From NCBI GenBank assembly GCA_003963365.1, contig RXJG01000001.1:62001-126000 (forward strand): 64,000 nt of DNA. The letters run 5' to 3'. The position numbers and the translations under genes were made by a program. Below, piece after piece: positions 16,299 through 25,288 of the stretch. The notes beneath the pieces were generated by a model that worked only from the letters and a program-made list of their open reading frames with translations, did no database searches and was not told the DNA's origin. Source of the DNA: Sphingobacteriales bacterium. GTDB taxonomy: Bacteria > Bacteroidota > Bacteroidia > Chitinophagales > Chitinophagaceae. Within the stretch, counting starts at the first letter, position 1; each line of letters begins with the position of its first letter.

Positions 16299-17948
16299 TT
16301 AAAACCTGACAAGAAATGCCAGCACCAGTCTCGATTCTGCCTTTCGTAAATCAGGCATCCACCCGCCCCAACTGCTTAGGGGTGGCGCAATAGAAGCACC
16401 GTTAGAGGCATAAGTGTAACCACCGTTATTGGTAAACCCATCCGGAGATGAAACTCCACCCGCTCCTGCAAAATATCCATTAAGAGGTGTGGTACCGGGG
16501 GCAGCACCCAGGTCAAGAATAGCCCGGTGAACGAATTCTAACCTCAAAGTCAGGTTCTGGCTTGGCATATAATCAAAGGTGGTAGAACAATCCCATGCAT
16601 TAAAGGTAGATCCGGGCCCTGTCTGTGCCTGAAATAACGTATCAGCATAACCGGTAGGAGCCAGTACAAGATATTGACCAGGATTGTGGATGTAACCACC
16701 TCCTATTGTCCATGCGAAACGTTCGCCAAACCAAAGACGGTTATAAATCATTCCACTGATGAAATTTTGCGCTGGAAGTTTTTGCTGCGTTTTTGGATCT
16801 GTTTTACCAAATGGACTTACTCCATTGCCATTTTCAAAACCAAAATCACCTGTTATCGAAAAAGCGGCCCTGGTTACGAACTTGCTTTTGGGGTTATTGT
16901 AATAACGCAGCTCATAGCTGTTGTCACTGTGTATACGATATCTTTTGGGTGCATCCTGGTCATCCTTTCCAAAATAGAAATTAGAAACATAATCAACTGT
17001 TTCTTTTGGCCGGTAATAAATAGAAAAACCCATACCCGGCATTTTATTAAAGCGGCCATATGTTTGCCAACCATTAATCAGCCACAATTCAACTTTCAGT
17101 TTATCTGTTGGAAATGTTTGCAAACGTAGTCCGTTAAAGAACCAGGGAGTGTTATCAGATGTGTAAGATGGCTGGTAACCCCAGTTTTCAAAATTGTTAT
17201 AGGAGAATAATCCTATATAAGACATGAAAATACCCGCATCCAAATTAATTCCATGCCACTTATTCCAATGGTAACCCGCATAAGCTTCACTGATATAACG
17301 GTAAATAGTTTGCATATCATACTGTCCTTTGTATGAACTACCGTCATTCCTTGGAACTACTGTTGAGCGGGTTCCAAACTGTGTCATAATCCTGCCACGT
17401 ACATTATTAATATGAATATCTCCGCCCATTCCCAAAAAAGATAGCTGTAATTCATTATTTCTTGCCAGTGCAGTAGAGCCCACTACTGTATTGTCAATAG
17501 GGTTATTGAAAGAATGGCTGTAGTTTAGATCAAACGTCACATCCCCTGTAAAATATTTTGAATCAAACGCAGGTGGGGTTGTCTTACGACTCATACCATT
17601 TAGCCAGGAAAAATCACCAAATGCAAAAGGTTCAGAAACACCAGCAGCAGGAACATCGCTTACCGCCTTGGTTTGAGTAATAGAATCTGTTTTCTTTTTC
17701 TTTAAAAATAACCGGTACAAAAAGCTGGAAAACTTGTTATCAGCAGGCTTACTTTGATTAACATCCTGTTTGCTTTGATTAACATCTTGCTTTACCTGAT
17801 CTTGCTTTACTTGTTGACTATCTGCTTTCACACTGGTAACCATCTCATCTTCCTTTGACCCCGAAAGCTGAGCCGGATGTTGCGAATACGTGTTGCAGAA
17901 AATAAATAAACCCAAAAAGCAACATAAAAATTTAGTAGTCTTGGTCAT
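16299..17948 (-). CDS. OmpL-like outer-membrane beta-barrel porin (porin-2 family)
   Basis: 549 residues. The signal peptide ends CNTYSQ near residue 23. A Gln/Lys-rich segment with repeated VKQD and VNQSKQD words (45-70) precedes the barrel. Family-typical blocks are FTGDVTFDLNYSHSFNNP, GGDIHINNVRGRIMTQFG and YISEAYAGYHWNK, then DAGIFMSYIGLFSYNNFENW and SDNTPWFFNGLRLQTFP. The C-terminus ends in phenylalanine (LVLAFLVRF), as expected for assembly by BamA. The substrate is unknown. A sigma-54-type promoter and distal inverted repeats lie upstream, so control by the neighbouring NtrC protein is inferred. Confidence 0.85.
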   Translation of the reverse strand: MTKTTKFLCCFLGLFIFCNTYSQHPAQLSGSKEDEMVTSVKADSQQVKQDQVKQDVNQSKQDVNQSKPADNKFSSFLYRLFLKKKKTDSITQTKAVSDVPAAGVSEPFAFGDFSWLNGMSRKTTPPAFDSKYFTGDVTFDLNYSHSFNNPIDNTVVGSTALARNNELQLSFLGMGGDIHINNVRGRIMTQFGTRSTVVPRNDGSSYKGQYDMQTIYRYISEAYAGYHWNKWHGINLDAGIFMSYIGLFSYNNFENWGYQPSYTSDNTPWFFNGLRLQTFPTDKLKVELWLINGWQTYGRFNKMPGMGFSIYYRPKETVDYVSNFYFGKDDQDAPKRYRIHSDNSYELRYYNNPKSKFVTRAAFSITGDFGFENGNGVSPFGKTDPKTQQKLPAQNFISGMIYNRLWFGERFAWTIGGGYIHNPGQYLVLAPTGYADTLFQAQTGPGSTFNAWDCSTTFDYMPSQNLTLRLEFVHRAILDLGAAPGTTPLNGYFAGAGGVSSPDGFTNNGGYTYASNGASIAPPLSSWGGWMPDLRKAESRLVLAFLVRF

Positions 17949-18101
17949 AAATAATGTTTAAAATTTAGAAAAAATGGTTTCATTCAAGCCAGCAGACGCT
18001 TGTTTGATTACATAAAGCTTTGATTACCTAAAGCAACAATCGGAGTAAGGAGCAATCGTTAAATCGATCGATAAAAAATGATTGAAAAACTAATACAAGG
18101 A

Positions 18102-18119
18102 GTTGCCAAAAATATGCCA
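18102..18119 (-). promoter_or_regulatory. Candidate sigma-54 promoter of the porin gene
   Basis: On the minus strand the sequence reads TGGCATATTTTTGGCAAC. GG and GC, the -24 and -12 dinucleotides, are exactly 10 bases apart as sigma-54 requires. The match to TGGCAC-N5-TTGCA has few mismatches. The predicted start near 18094 leaves a 5' leader of about 145 bases before the porin ATG. Not experimentally supported. Confidence 0.5.
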
Positions 18120-18222
18120 CGGGGAAAATGTATTTCGGGTAACACTCACAGAATGCAGTACCATTAAGCGTTTCGTAAGATTTTGCTAAATATGTCTTTT
18201 CGAAAAATTTAAAGTAAAATAT

Positions 18223-18254
18223 TATCATTTTGAAAAAAAAATTTCAAAATGATA
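18223..18254. promoter_or_regulatory. Perfect 13-bp inverted repeat, candidate enhancer for the NtrC-family regulator
   Basis: TATCATTTTGAAA and TTTCAAAATGATA are exact reverse complements separated by six A. The element is centred about 130 bases upstream of the -12 of the candidate sigma-54 promoter, the distance typical of activator sites. It has no T tail matching a terminator on either gene-bearing side. Confidence 0.5.
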
Positions 18255-18340
18255 GGCATTGAAATATAAAACAAGAGAGAGAAAATAGTAATAGTAAAAT
18301 TAGTAATTCAAACACGGAATTTTTTTTACATGCAATTCAC

Positions 18341-18373
18341 TTTCATTTTGACATTTTCTTTTTCATTTTGAAA
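18341..18373. promoter_or_regulatory. Two further TTTCATTTTGA motif copies
   Basis: TTTCATTTTGACA (18341-18353) and TTTCATTTTGAAA (18361-18373) lie 20 bases apart, two helical turns, on the same face as each other. They share their core with the inverted repeat at 18223-18254. They may be additional binding sites of the same regulator. Confidence 0.4.
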
Positions 18374-18521
18374 TTCTTATTAGCGAAGGATTCAAATGAT
18401 AAAAAGTTTTATCTGTTATTCTAAAAGTAAGTACAGCAGAAGGTTATGTATTTTTTATTTTTTCTCAAATAATTCTGGCATGGGTTTTTAATTATCTTTT
18501 CTTTTAACATTGTGATTTAAT

Positions 18522-18549
18522 AAGGCCTTCCCGTTCCCGGGAGGGCTTC
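18522..18549. terminator. Terminator-like hairpin
   Basis: AAGGCCTTCCCG and CGGGAGGGCTT form a strong GC-rich stem with a very short loop, followed by CTTTGTTTC. It is probably the terminator of the minus-strand gene at 18781-19200. The stretch 18255-18780 otherwise shows no convincing gene. Confidence 0.5.
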
Positions 18550-18780
18550 TTTGTTTCACTTGTTATATCACGAATGCATCCAGATTTATTAGGACAGCAG
18601 AAAAAGCCATTCAATTTCCCCCTGTGTGCTAACAGAGAATTGTTGCTTAATACTGATATGCTACTTGTTATTATGCTGTCTCTATTTATTTCGCATGCTG
18701 AGCCTGAACTCTCACCAGTAACCCGCCCTGAAGAACAACAACTGCGAAAATAAGTAGGCAAAAGATCGTTGGTCATCATT

Positions 18781-19200
18781 CTAAATGGCTATTGCGGTTT
18801 TGGAAAGCCACCCGTCGTCATTTTGCAGTCCTAAATAGGGCATGCCTGGCATTTTATGGAGGTCTTTTGTCTGTGTCTTGTTCAAGCTTACTATATAATC
18901 CAGTAGAAGCATTGGCCACTCTTCACGTGGAAGTTCCCTGCCCAACCAGCCTGGATTCAATTGAGCATTACGAATATAATTATCCGTTTCCGTCTCAATG
19001 ATTCTCTGGCTCAGCGGCATCTGCCTCCAGCCGCTGCCGTATAAAGTAATCCGATGTTGGGCGCAATTGCCGCAGTAACTTCCGGTAATGTTGCCGTCCT
19101 TATTGAGGTCAACAGCAAAAACATCGCCGGATTCCCGATCAACAATTGTATAACGGTCTGCTGTACGTCCTTCATTATCAAATACAAGGCAATTGTTCAT
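18781..19200 (-). CDS. Hypothetical protein, 139 residues
   Basis: Starts MNNCLVFDNEGRTADRYTIV, with no signal peptide. The F-D-N-x-G-x-T-x-D-R-Y-T start resembles small bacterial and phage proteins of unknown function that report on record-like data; I cannot name the family. There are cysteines at CLVF and YCGNC. It is likely cytosolic. It ends near a strong hairpin and lies inside the block bracketed by the direct repeats. Confidence 0.55.
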   Translation of the reverse strand: MNNCLVFDNEGRTADRYTIVDRESGDVFAVDLNKDGNITGSYCGNCAQHRITLYGSGWRQMPLSQRIIETETDNYIRNAQLNPGWLGRELPREEWPMLLLDYIVSLNKTQTKDLHKMPGMPYLGLQNDDGWLSKTAIAI

Positions 19201-19748
19201 ACTATGATATTCCTTTTTTCAGAGCCCCCGGGGTTATCAATGATAGTGCAATTAAAGCATTCGCACCTTTATACTGAAAATATACACCAGGCTCAGAACC
19301 ATTAACCAAGCCAGAATAATGATGATAATCCTGGTAATTTTTGACGACATGGGAGGCAATTGGAATAACATCGAAAATGCCAAATTCATTCCAACTTTTA
19401 CAACAAGTTCATTTTTAATATCTTAATCTTAATGCTTAAGCTGCCACCTTCACCCATTTGAAAAGCGGTATATCATTATGAAAAATGGAATTTTTTCCCG
19501 TTTCTGGACTCATTGATTAACGATCCCGATTAGTATTCGTTTAGAAGAAGCCTACAAAAACTTCGTTGAATATTTATCAAAATGTTCGCAAATAAATTTT
19601 TCGATAATGATAAGATTATCAATTAGCAATTTGTGCAGCGGAGCCGACAAAGCTCACCTATTGTAAGCTTTTATTTTAGCATAGCACAGTAGTTAAATTA
19701 AGATAATTTTTACGGCTGCTTGCACATAATGATTTATTTTCACGCCGC
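19201..19748. other. Gene-free stretch before the Porin_10 gene
   Basis: No supported gene. It holds the second copy of the long direct repeat and A/T-rich sequence upstream of the next porin. No sigma-54 type promoter was found here. Confidence 0.4.
19572..19646 (+). repeat. Direct repeat, copy 2
   Basis: Same order of words as 13697-13780: ATTTATCAAAATG, then GCAAATAAATTTTTCGATAA, then TTATCAATTAG, ending AGCGGAGCCG. Same orientation, ~5.9 kb apart. Confidence 0.7.
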
Positions 19749-21791
19749 ATGAAGTATTGTTTTCGATTTGGATGGATTGTTTTGCTGACTGTTTTTATAC
19801 AAACTGATCTTTTTGCTCAGCCTTCCTCTAATTATGCAAACAGGTTGAATGGGTTGACAGGTCGTTTTGGTGGTTCGTCCGGAGGTTCCAGGGGAACAGG
19901 TGCATCACTCGACAGCTTAAAACATCGTGATCCTTTTGAAGATTCATTAACCATTCGTTTCCGCTATTTAGATGATACCCGAAGTTTCACTTTTGATTCA
20001 TCTATCAATGATTTTTATAACCGGTTTACCATTCCTTATAACCATGTTTATTTAGGTAATCATGGCAATGCTACCCGGCCAATCATTTTTACACCTATTG
20101 ACAAACCCGGTTGGGATGCCGGCTTTCATGCATTTGATGCGTACGCCTTTAAGCCGGAAGAAGCAAGGTTTTTTACCACTACCCGGCCTTATACGTTACT
20201 CAATTATTTAATTGGCAGCAAAGCAGAGCAGATGATTACGGTGCATCACACTCAAAACATAAGGCCCAACTGGAATTTTTCATTTCAATACCGTATGATC
20301 AATGCCCCCGGTTTTTTCAGCAGCCAGAACACGAATCATAATAATTATTCTTTTACTTCCTGGTATAATTCGAAGAGCAGAAAATACACTGCTTATTTTA
20401 TGGTTTTGGCCAATAAGTTTTCTTCTGCTGAGAATGGAGGTATTAAAAACGATTCACTTTTAAAACAAGAAGCGTATTCACGTGACCGGGTTACCGTACC
20501 AACCAATTTGGGCGCCCAGAGTGAAATATCCCGTAATTTCTTTTCAACCAAAGTCGCCACGGGAAATAAATACAGCAACTTTACTTTTCTCTATCGTCAG
20601 CAGTATGATTTTGGGAAAAAAGATTCTATTGGATCTGATTCCAATGCGGTGCATATTTTAATTCCACGGCTGCGGTTGGAACATACCTTCCGTTATTCCA
20701 CTTATAAATATCAATTTGTGGATAATGCCGGAGACAGTACGTATTATGCCACTAATTATGGTTTAACAGGCAGAAACAGATCGTTTGTATTTGATACGCT
20801 GGACCGGTGGCGGGAAATGGTTAACGATTTTTCCATTATTCAATTTCCTGAATTGGGTAACCTGCAACAGTTTATTAAAGCAGGTATAAGCCTGCAGAAT
20901 ATTAATAAAACAGATACTTCCTTCAGCAAACATTATTATAATTTATTTGCTCATGGTGAATACCGTTATAAAAGCCGTAATAAAAAATGGGATATTGAAT
21001 TAAATGGCCAGTTGTATATTAACGGGCTTAATAGCGGTGATTATGCTGCCAACGCTTTTTTAAGAAGGCTGATTGGTAAGAAACTGGGCTATCTCGAACT
21101 GGGTTTTCATAATATCAACCGCTCACCCTCTTATATTTTTAACGGGGAAAGCAGTTTTGGCTTTGGTGGTAACCTCAGCAGTTTAAACAAAGAAAATATT
21201 ACAAATATTTACGCCGGCTACGAACTGCCTCAATACAAAATCCGTTTAAGCGGTAATTACTACCTCATCAGCAACTATACATATTTTACTGATTATTATA
21301 AAGCACAACAGGAAGCAACAATATTCAATTTGATTCAACTACGGTTAGAAAAAGAGTTCAGGCTCGGCCGTCGCTGGCATTGGTATACCGATGTTGTATT
21401 GCAAAAAACAGACGGTACTGCACCCGTAAATGTGCCCCTTATTTTTACCCGTAACCGTTTGACTTTTGAAGGCGTTTTCTTTAAAAACCTGAATTTGTGC
21501 ACTGGAATTGAATTGCGTTATCATACAGCTTACAAAGCGGATGGATATTCTCCCCTCAACGGGCAGTTTTATTATCAAACAACTGAAACAGTACGATATC
21601 AGCGACCCGATATTGTTGCCTTTCTCAATTTCCGTATCAGGAGCTTTACTTCTTTTATACGGCTGGAAAACCTGAATACCGTTGAATTCTCTCCCAAATT
21701 TGGCTTCCTCAGCAATAATTTTGGTACACCACATTATCCTTACCCCGGTATGCTGGTGCGTTTTGGTATATGGTGGACATTTGTAAATTAG
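19749..21791 (+). CDS. Putative outer-membrane porin (Porin_10 family)
   Basis: 680 residues. The signal peptide ends LFAQ near residue 24, followed by a Gly/Ser-rich segment. Many barrel strands with aromatic girdles are visible. Family-typical blocks are FYNRFTIPYNHVYLGNHGN, then FFTTTRPYTLLNYLIGSKAE and NWNFSFQYRMINAPGFF. The substrate is unknown; members of this family are abundant Bacteroidota outer-membrane proteins. It ends 38 bases before the first copper-operon gene on the same strand, so read-through is possible. Confidence 0.85.
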   Translation: MKYCFRFGWIVLLTVFIQTDLFAQPSSNYANRLNGLTGRFGGSSGGSRGTGASLDSLKHRDPFEDSLTIRFRYLDDTRSFTFDSSINDFYNRFTIPYNHVYLGNHGNATRPIIFTPIDKPGWDAGFHAFDAYAFKPEEARFFTTTRPYTLLNYLIGSKAEQMITVHHTQNIRPNWNFSFQYRMINAPGFFSSQNTNHNNYSFTSWYNSKSRKYTAYFMVLANKFSSAENGGIKNDSLLKQEAYSRDRVTVPTNLGAQSEISRNFFSTKVATGNKYSNFTFLYRQQYDFGKKDSIGSDSNAVHILIPRLRLEHTFRYSTYKYQFVDNAGDSTYYATNYGLTGRNRSFVFDTLDRWREMVNDFSIIQFPELGNLQQFIKAGISLQNINKTDTSFSKHYYNLFAHGEYRYKSRNKKWDIELNGQLYINGLNSGDYAANAFLRRLIGKKLGYLELGFHNINRSPSYIFNGESSFGFGGNLSSLNKENITNIYAGYELPQYKIRLSGNYYLISNYTYFTDYYKAQQEATIFNLIQLRLEKEFRLGRRWHWYTDVVLQKTDGTAPVNVPLIFTRNRLTFEGVFFKNLNLCTGIELRYHTAYKADGYSPLNGQFYYQTTETVRYQRPDIVAFLNFRIRSFTSFIRLENLNTVEFSPKFGFLSNNFGTPHYPYPGMLVRFGIWWTFVN

Positions 21792-21829
21792 TTAACACAT
21801 ATTCCGGAAATTGATATTATTTTTACACT

Positions 21830-22222
21830 GTGAAGAAATTTATAGTTGGCATATTAGCAGTATTGTATTTAATTACTACCAGCGGGGTAGTGGTTACCAT
21901 CCATTACTGCATGGGCAAATTTTCTTCTGCTGAATATGGGGTAACAAAAGTCCATTTCTGCGATAAATGCGGAATGAAAGAATCAACCAAAAAGAAAGGT
22001 TGCTGTCATTCCGAAAATATTGTGTATAAAGTTGATGATTCACACAACTTTGTAAAAGTTTCCTCAGATTTTTCCAAAACCATTATAGCTGCACCGGTAA
22101 TTTTTATTCAGTTAGAGCAGCCTTTGCTGCAGGCCAATAAAACACTGGCACTTCAATATCACTCTCCCCCTGATAACCGCAGTACTTCGGTTTATCTTTA
22201 CAATAGCGTTTTCAGAATTTGA
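21830..22222 (+). CDS. HYC_CC_PP family exported protein (copy 1)
   Basis: 130 residues with a GTG start and an N-terminal hydrophobic signal (FIVGILAVLYLITTSGVVV). The family's name motifs are all present: HYCMGK, FCDKCGMKE, GCCHSE, and SPP near the C-terminus. It is a probable metal-binding, membrane-anchored periplasmic protein; biochemical role undetermined. It is the first gene of the long plus-strand copper cluster. A second copy lies at 24787-25188. Confidence 0.8.
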   Translation: MKKFIVGILAVLYLITTSGVVVTIHYCMGKFSSAEYGVTKVHFCDKCGMKESTKKKGCCHSENIVYKVDDSHNFVKVSSDFSKTIIAAPVIFIQLEQPLLQANKTLALQYHSPPDNRSTSVYLYNSVFRI

Positions 22223-22304
22223 TTTTGGTTATTTTTTTGCGATCATTCAGCTTATGCTGAATGTATTGGTATTTTATTCACTTTAATAATTCAAAATAAA
22301 AACA

Positions 22305-22754
22305 ATGAAAACATATAAATTATTTCCTGCTTTTGTATTCGCTTTATTCCTCAGCACTGCTCTTTTTGCACAAACAAAAAAAGAAACGATTAAAGTAAAT
22401 GGCGAATGCGGTATGTGTAAAAAGAAGATTGAAAAAGCCGCCAAAGCCAATGGCGCCACAGTGGCCAGTTGGAGTCCTGAAACTAAAGTTTTACAGATTA
22501 GTTACAATGCCAAACAAACATCATCGGATAAAATTCAAAAAGCAATTGCCGCTGCAGGTTATGATACAGAAAAATATGCAGCCACTGATGAGGCCTATAA
22601 TAATTTAGATGATTGCTGTAAATACGAAAGAAAAACTCCATCCGCCGGCAATGATAAATGTTGCAGTATGGAAAAATGCAGCAAAGAGAACTGCAAGGAT
22701 ATGAATTGCTGTAAAGACAAAGACAAAAAATGTTGCCAGAAATCAGGCAAATAA
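22305..22754 (+). CDS. Secreted heavy-metal-associated (HMA) protein with cysteine-rich tail
   Basis: 149 residues. After the signal peptide (STALFAQ) comes an HMA fold with the metal site GECGMCKKKIEKAA (CxxC). The final 50 residues carry about ten more cysteines, mostly as CC pairs (DDCCKYER, KCCSMEKC, MNCC, KCC), like a metallothionein tail. It probably binds Cu(I) or Ag(I) in the periplasm and passes it to the efflux system. It is 11 bases from the next gene. Confidence 0.85.
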   Translation: MKTYKLFPAFVFALFLSTALFAQTKKETIKVNGECGMCKKKIEKAAKANGATVASWSPETKVLQISYNAKQTSSDKIQKAIAAAGYDTEKYAATDEAYNNLDDCCKYERKTPSAGNDKCCSMEKCSKENCKDMNCCKDKDKKCCQKSGK

Positions 22755-22764
22755 GGGGGGTATT

Positions 22765-23310
22765 ATGAAAAATATACTAACAATAGTACTGTTGCTGATT
22801 ATGTCAGCAACAACAAATGCCCAGCTGAAAAAAGCAACATTACAGGCCAGCGGACTGACTTGTTCCCTTTGTGCTAAATCCATCAATAAGGCATTGGCAT
22901 CATTAGATTTTGTTGATAAGGTGGAAGCAGATATTAAATCCTCTTCTTTCATCATCAGCTTTAAAGAAGGAGCGGAGGCGGATGCTGATTTGATTCGCAA
23001 AAAAGTGGAAGGTGCAGGTTTCTCAGTTGCCAAATTACAGTTCACCTGTAATTTTAGTAATGTGACTGTAAAAAACGATACACATATTAAAATTGGTAAA
23101 AAAACATACCATTTTCTGAATGTGAAAGAGCAAATACTGAATGGGGAACAAACCATTACCCTGGTGGATAAGAATTTTGTTTCTGCAAAAGAGTATAAAA
23201 AATACAGCAATTTCACAAAAATGGAATGTTATAAAACAGGTATGGCGGGTAATTGCTGTTCAAAAGAAGCAAGTGATGCGCATGCCCGTATTTATCATGT
23301 AACATTATAA
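22765..23310 (+). CDS. Secreted HMA-domain protein
   Basis: 181 residues with a signal peptide (LLLIMSATTNAQ). The HMA metal site is GLTCSLCAKSINKALASL (CxxC) at ~29-46. The C-terminal half is unlike other HMA proteins I know and has cysteines in FTCNFS, MECYKTG and GNCCSKE. It is likely a periplasmic copper-binding protein of the same operon. Confidence 0.82.
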   Translation: MKNILTIVLLLIMSATTNAQLKKATLQASGLTCSLCAKSINKALASLDFVDKVEADIKSSSFIISFKEGAEADADLIRKKVEGAGFSVAKLQFTCNFSNVTVKNDTHIKIGKKTYHFLNVKEQILNGEQTITLVDKNFVSAKEYKKYSNFTKMECYKTGMAGNCCSKEASDAHARIYHVTL

Positions 23311-23347
23311 TTACCAGCAGGCAGTAACCTGCCTGCTTTTATTTTTC

Positions 23348-24163
23348 ATGAAGAGAATTTATTTATTTCTGTTACTGATATTATCGTGCCGGTTAAATGC
23401 GCAGGAACTGTATGCATTTACAGAACCTGCATCAAATATGCCTGCAAAAGCAATCGGCATTTATGGATCGGAAAGAGTATTGAAAGATTTACATTCATTA
23501 AAAACAACTAACAGAACAACACTTGGTCTTGAGTATGGAATCAATAAGCAATTAATGATACATGGCTATACTACTTTTTCCGATATGTATTTAACCAGTT
23601 ATCGCTGGGAGAGTATAAGAGCTTATGCCAAGTATCGTTTTCTTTCAAAAGATGAAGTGCATAAGCATTTCAGAGCAGCAGCATTTGGCAAGTTAGCCTA
23701 TAGTAAAAATATATGGGTGTACGACGAAGTGGATTTGGACGGGGATCAGAGTGGCTGGCAATTGGGATTAGTCGCTACACAGTTGTTACATAAGCTGGCG
23801 GTTTCTGCTTCAGGCAGTATAAACCGTGTGCTATATTTTGAAAAAGAAAAATCGTTGAGGCCTCCGGTAAAAAATGCGTTTGATTATAGTTTAAGTGCCG
23901 GTTATTTACTGTTGCCGCAGGAGTATAAGGATTATAAGCAAACCAATCTTAATATTTATTGCGAATTGCTGGGTCAAAAATCTTTGGATGACAATAAATA
24001 TTATGTGGATATTGCGCCTGCTATTCAATTAATTTTTAACAGCGCCACTAAAGTAAATATTGGAACAAGGTTTGAAATAAAGGGTAATATGCACCGTATG
24101 GCAAGACCTTACAGAACGTATATGATCAGTATTGAACATACCATATTAAATGCCGTGAAGTAA
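23348..24163 (+). CDS. Probable outer-membrane beta-barrel protein of the copper cluster
   Basis: 271 residues with a signal peptide (LILSCRLNAQE). The rest shows alternating strands with aromatic residues (RTTLGLEYGINKQLMIHGYT, SIRAYAKYRFLS). Family not recognised. Its place between HMA proteins and a thioredoxin suggests a role in metal handling at the outer membrane, which is inferred from context only. Confidence 0.6.
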   Translation: MKRIYLFLLLILSCRLNAQELYAFTEPASNMPAKAIGIYGSERVLKDLHSLKTTNRTTLGLEYGINKQLMIHGYTTFSDMYLTSYRWESIRAYAKYRFLSKDEVHKHFRAAAFGKLAYSKNIWVYDEVDLDGDQSGWQLGLVATQLLHKLAVSASGSINRVLYFEKEKSLRPPVKNAFDYSLSAGYLLLPQEYKDYKQTNLNIYCELLGQKSLDDNKYYVDIAPAIQLIFNSATKVNIGTRFEIKGNMHRMARPYRTYMISIEHTILNAVK

Positions 24164-24218
24164 TGAAAGTATTAAAAACGATATTGAATTTTATAAAATC
24201 TTTATTTACCAAAAAAGA

Positions 24219-24710
24219 ATGTTGCAAATGATAAAGAGCATTATTGTATTGCTTATTTTTCTTTTTGCCACAACATTTGCAAAAGCACAAGTGAGTATCG
24301 GGCAACAGGCACCTGAATTATCATTGCCCGGTAAAAACGGAGATACAATAAAACTCAGCAGTTTCCAGGGGAAAATTGTATTGGTAGATTTTTGGGCAAG
24401 CTGGTGTGTCCCCTGCCGCCGTAACAATCCGTTCCTTGTGTATCTGTATAAAAAATATAAAAACAAAGGCCTCGAAATTTATGGATTAAGTATTGATGAA
24501 GAAAAAGACCGCTGGTTAGGGGCAGTAAAAAAGGATAGGCTCAGCTGGCCGCAGGTAGTGGATAATAAAGGATGGGATGCACCTTCCACATTGACTTATG
24601 GAGTGGAAGCAATACCGGCCAATTTTTTATTGGATAAAGAAGGAAAGATTATCGCCATTGACCTGGAAGGGCAGGAACTGGAAAAAAAGATTAAAGCATT
24701 ACTGAAATAG
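24219..24710 (+). CDS. TlpA-like periplasmic thioredoxin
   Basis: 163 residues. The signal peptide ends TTFAKAQ. The thioredoxin active site is FWASWCVPCRRNNPF (WCVPC), with the cis-proline region AIPANFLLDKEGKI. Two ATGs three codons apart could start it. Such proteins reduce disulfides of periplasmic cysteine proteins; here the likely clients are the many Cys-rich metal binders of the operon. Confidence 0.88.
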   Translation: MLQMIKSIIVLLIFLFATTFAKAQVSIGQQAPELSLPGKNGDTIKLSSFQGKIVLVDFWASWCVPCRRNNPFLVYLYKKYKNKGLEIYGLSIDEEKDRWLGAVKKDRLSWPQVVDNKGWDAPSTLTYGVEAIPANFLLDKEGKIIAIDLEGQELEKKIKALLK

Positions 24711-24786
24711 GTTTGATTAAAAATAATTGGATAACTGATAAATCTCAGTATTTTTTACATATAAAGTTTTGAACTTAGCGCAATCA

Positions 24787-25188
24787 ATGAAAAGGTTTTT
24801 ACTGTTAATATTATCCGTTTGTTACCTCACCGCTTCTTCGGGTGCAGTGGTGCATTTGCATTACTGCATGGACAAATTAATTGGTTGGGGGCTTTGGGAA
24901 AAAAACGGTAAAACTGATAAGTGTGATAAATGCGGGATGTCAAAAAGCAGTAAAAAGAAAAGCTGCTGTAAGGATAAAAGTAAATTTGTAAAGATCACAA
25001 AAGATCAAAAAGCTATTAAAGGGTGTATTAGCCTCTCAAGGCCAGTTCTTAACCTTACCACTGGGGCTTACCATTATTCTTCTTTTGAGGATATTGTTAT
25101 AATTACCTGTAAACACTCCGTATCACACGATCCTCCGTCAGCAGAATCATTATCCCTGCTTATTCTTAATAGAGTATTCCGTATTTAG
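24787..25188 (+). CDS. HYC_CC_PP family exported protein (copy 2)
   Basis: 133 residues from MKRFLLLILSVCYL; an upstream TTG is discarded since the signal begins at this ATG. Motifs: LHYCMDK, DKCDKCGMSK, SCCKDKSK, and SHDPPSAESL. Both copies end in nearly identical VFRI tails. It differs from copy 1 by an insertion (IGWGLWEKNGK) between HYC and the CxxC. Probably binds metal in the periplasm. Confidence 0.8.
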   Translation: MKRFLLLILSVCYLTASSGAVVHLHYCMDKLIGWGLWEKNGKTDKCDKCGMSKSSKKKSCCKDKSKFVKITKDQKAIKGCISLSRPVLNLTTGAYHYSSFEDIVIITCKHSVSHDPPSAESLSLLILNRVFRI

Positions 25189-25288
25189 AAACTTCCTGTT
25201 TTCAAAGTAGCCTGCAGTTTATTACTGCAGATGTAGCCATTATAGATATTTCTTTAAAAAATATTCCTGATAATTTAAAAGCGAAAAA

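Noticed and set aside
18028-18228. 66-codon open frame on the minus strand upstream of the OmpL-like porin
   Set aside because: It covers the candidate sigma-54 promoter region, has no family similarity, and its composition is A/T-driven.
18504-18779. 91-codon open frame between the hairpin and the 139-aa gene
   Set aside because: Cys/Ser-rich with no motif, and it crosses a strong terminator-like hairpin; treated as non-coding.
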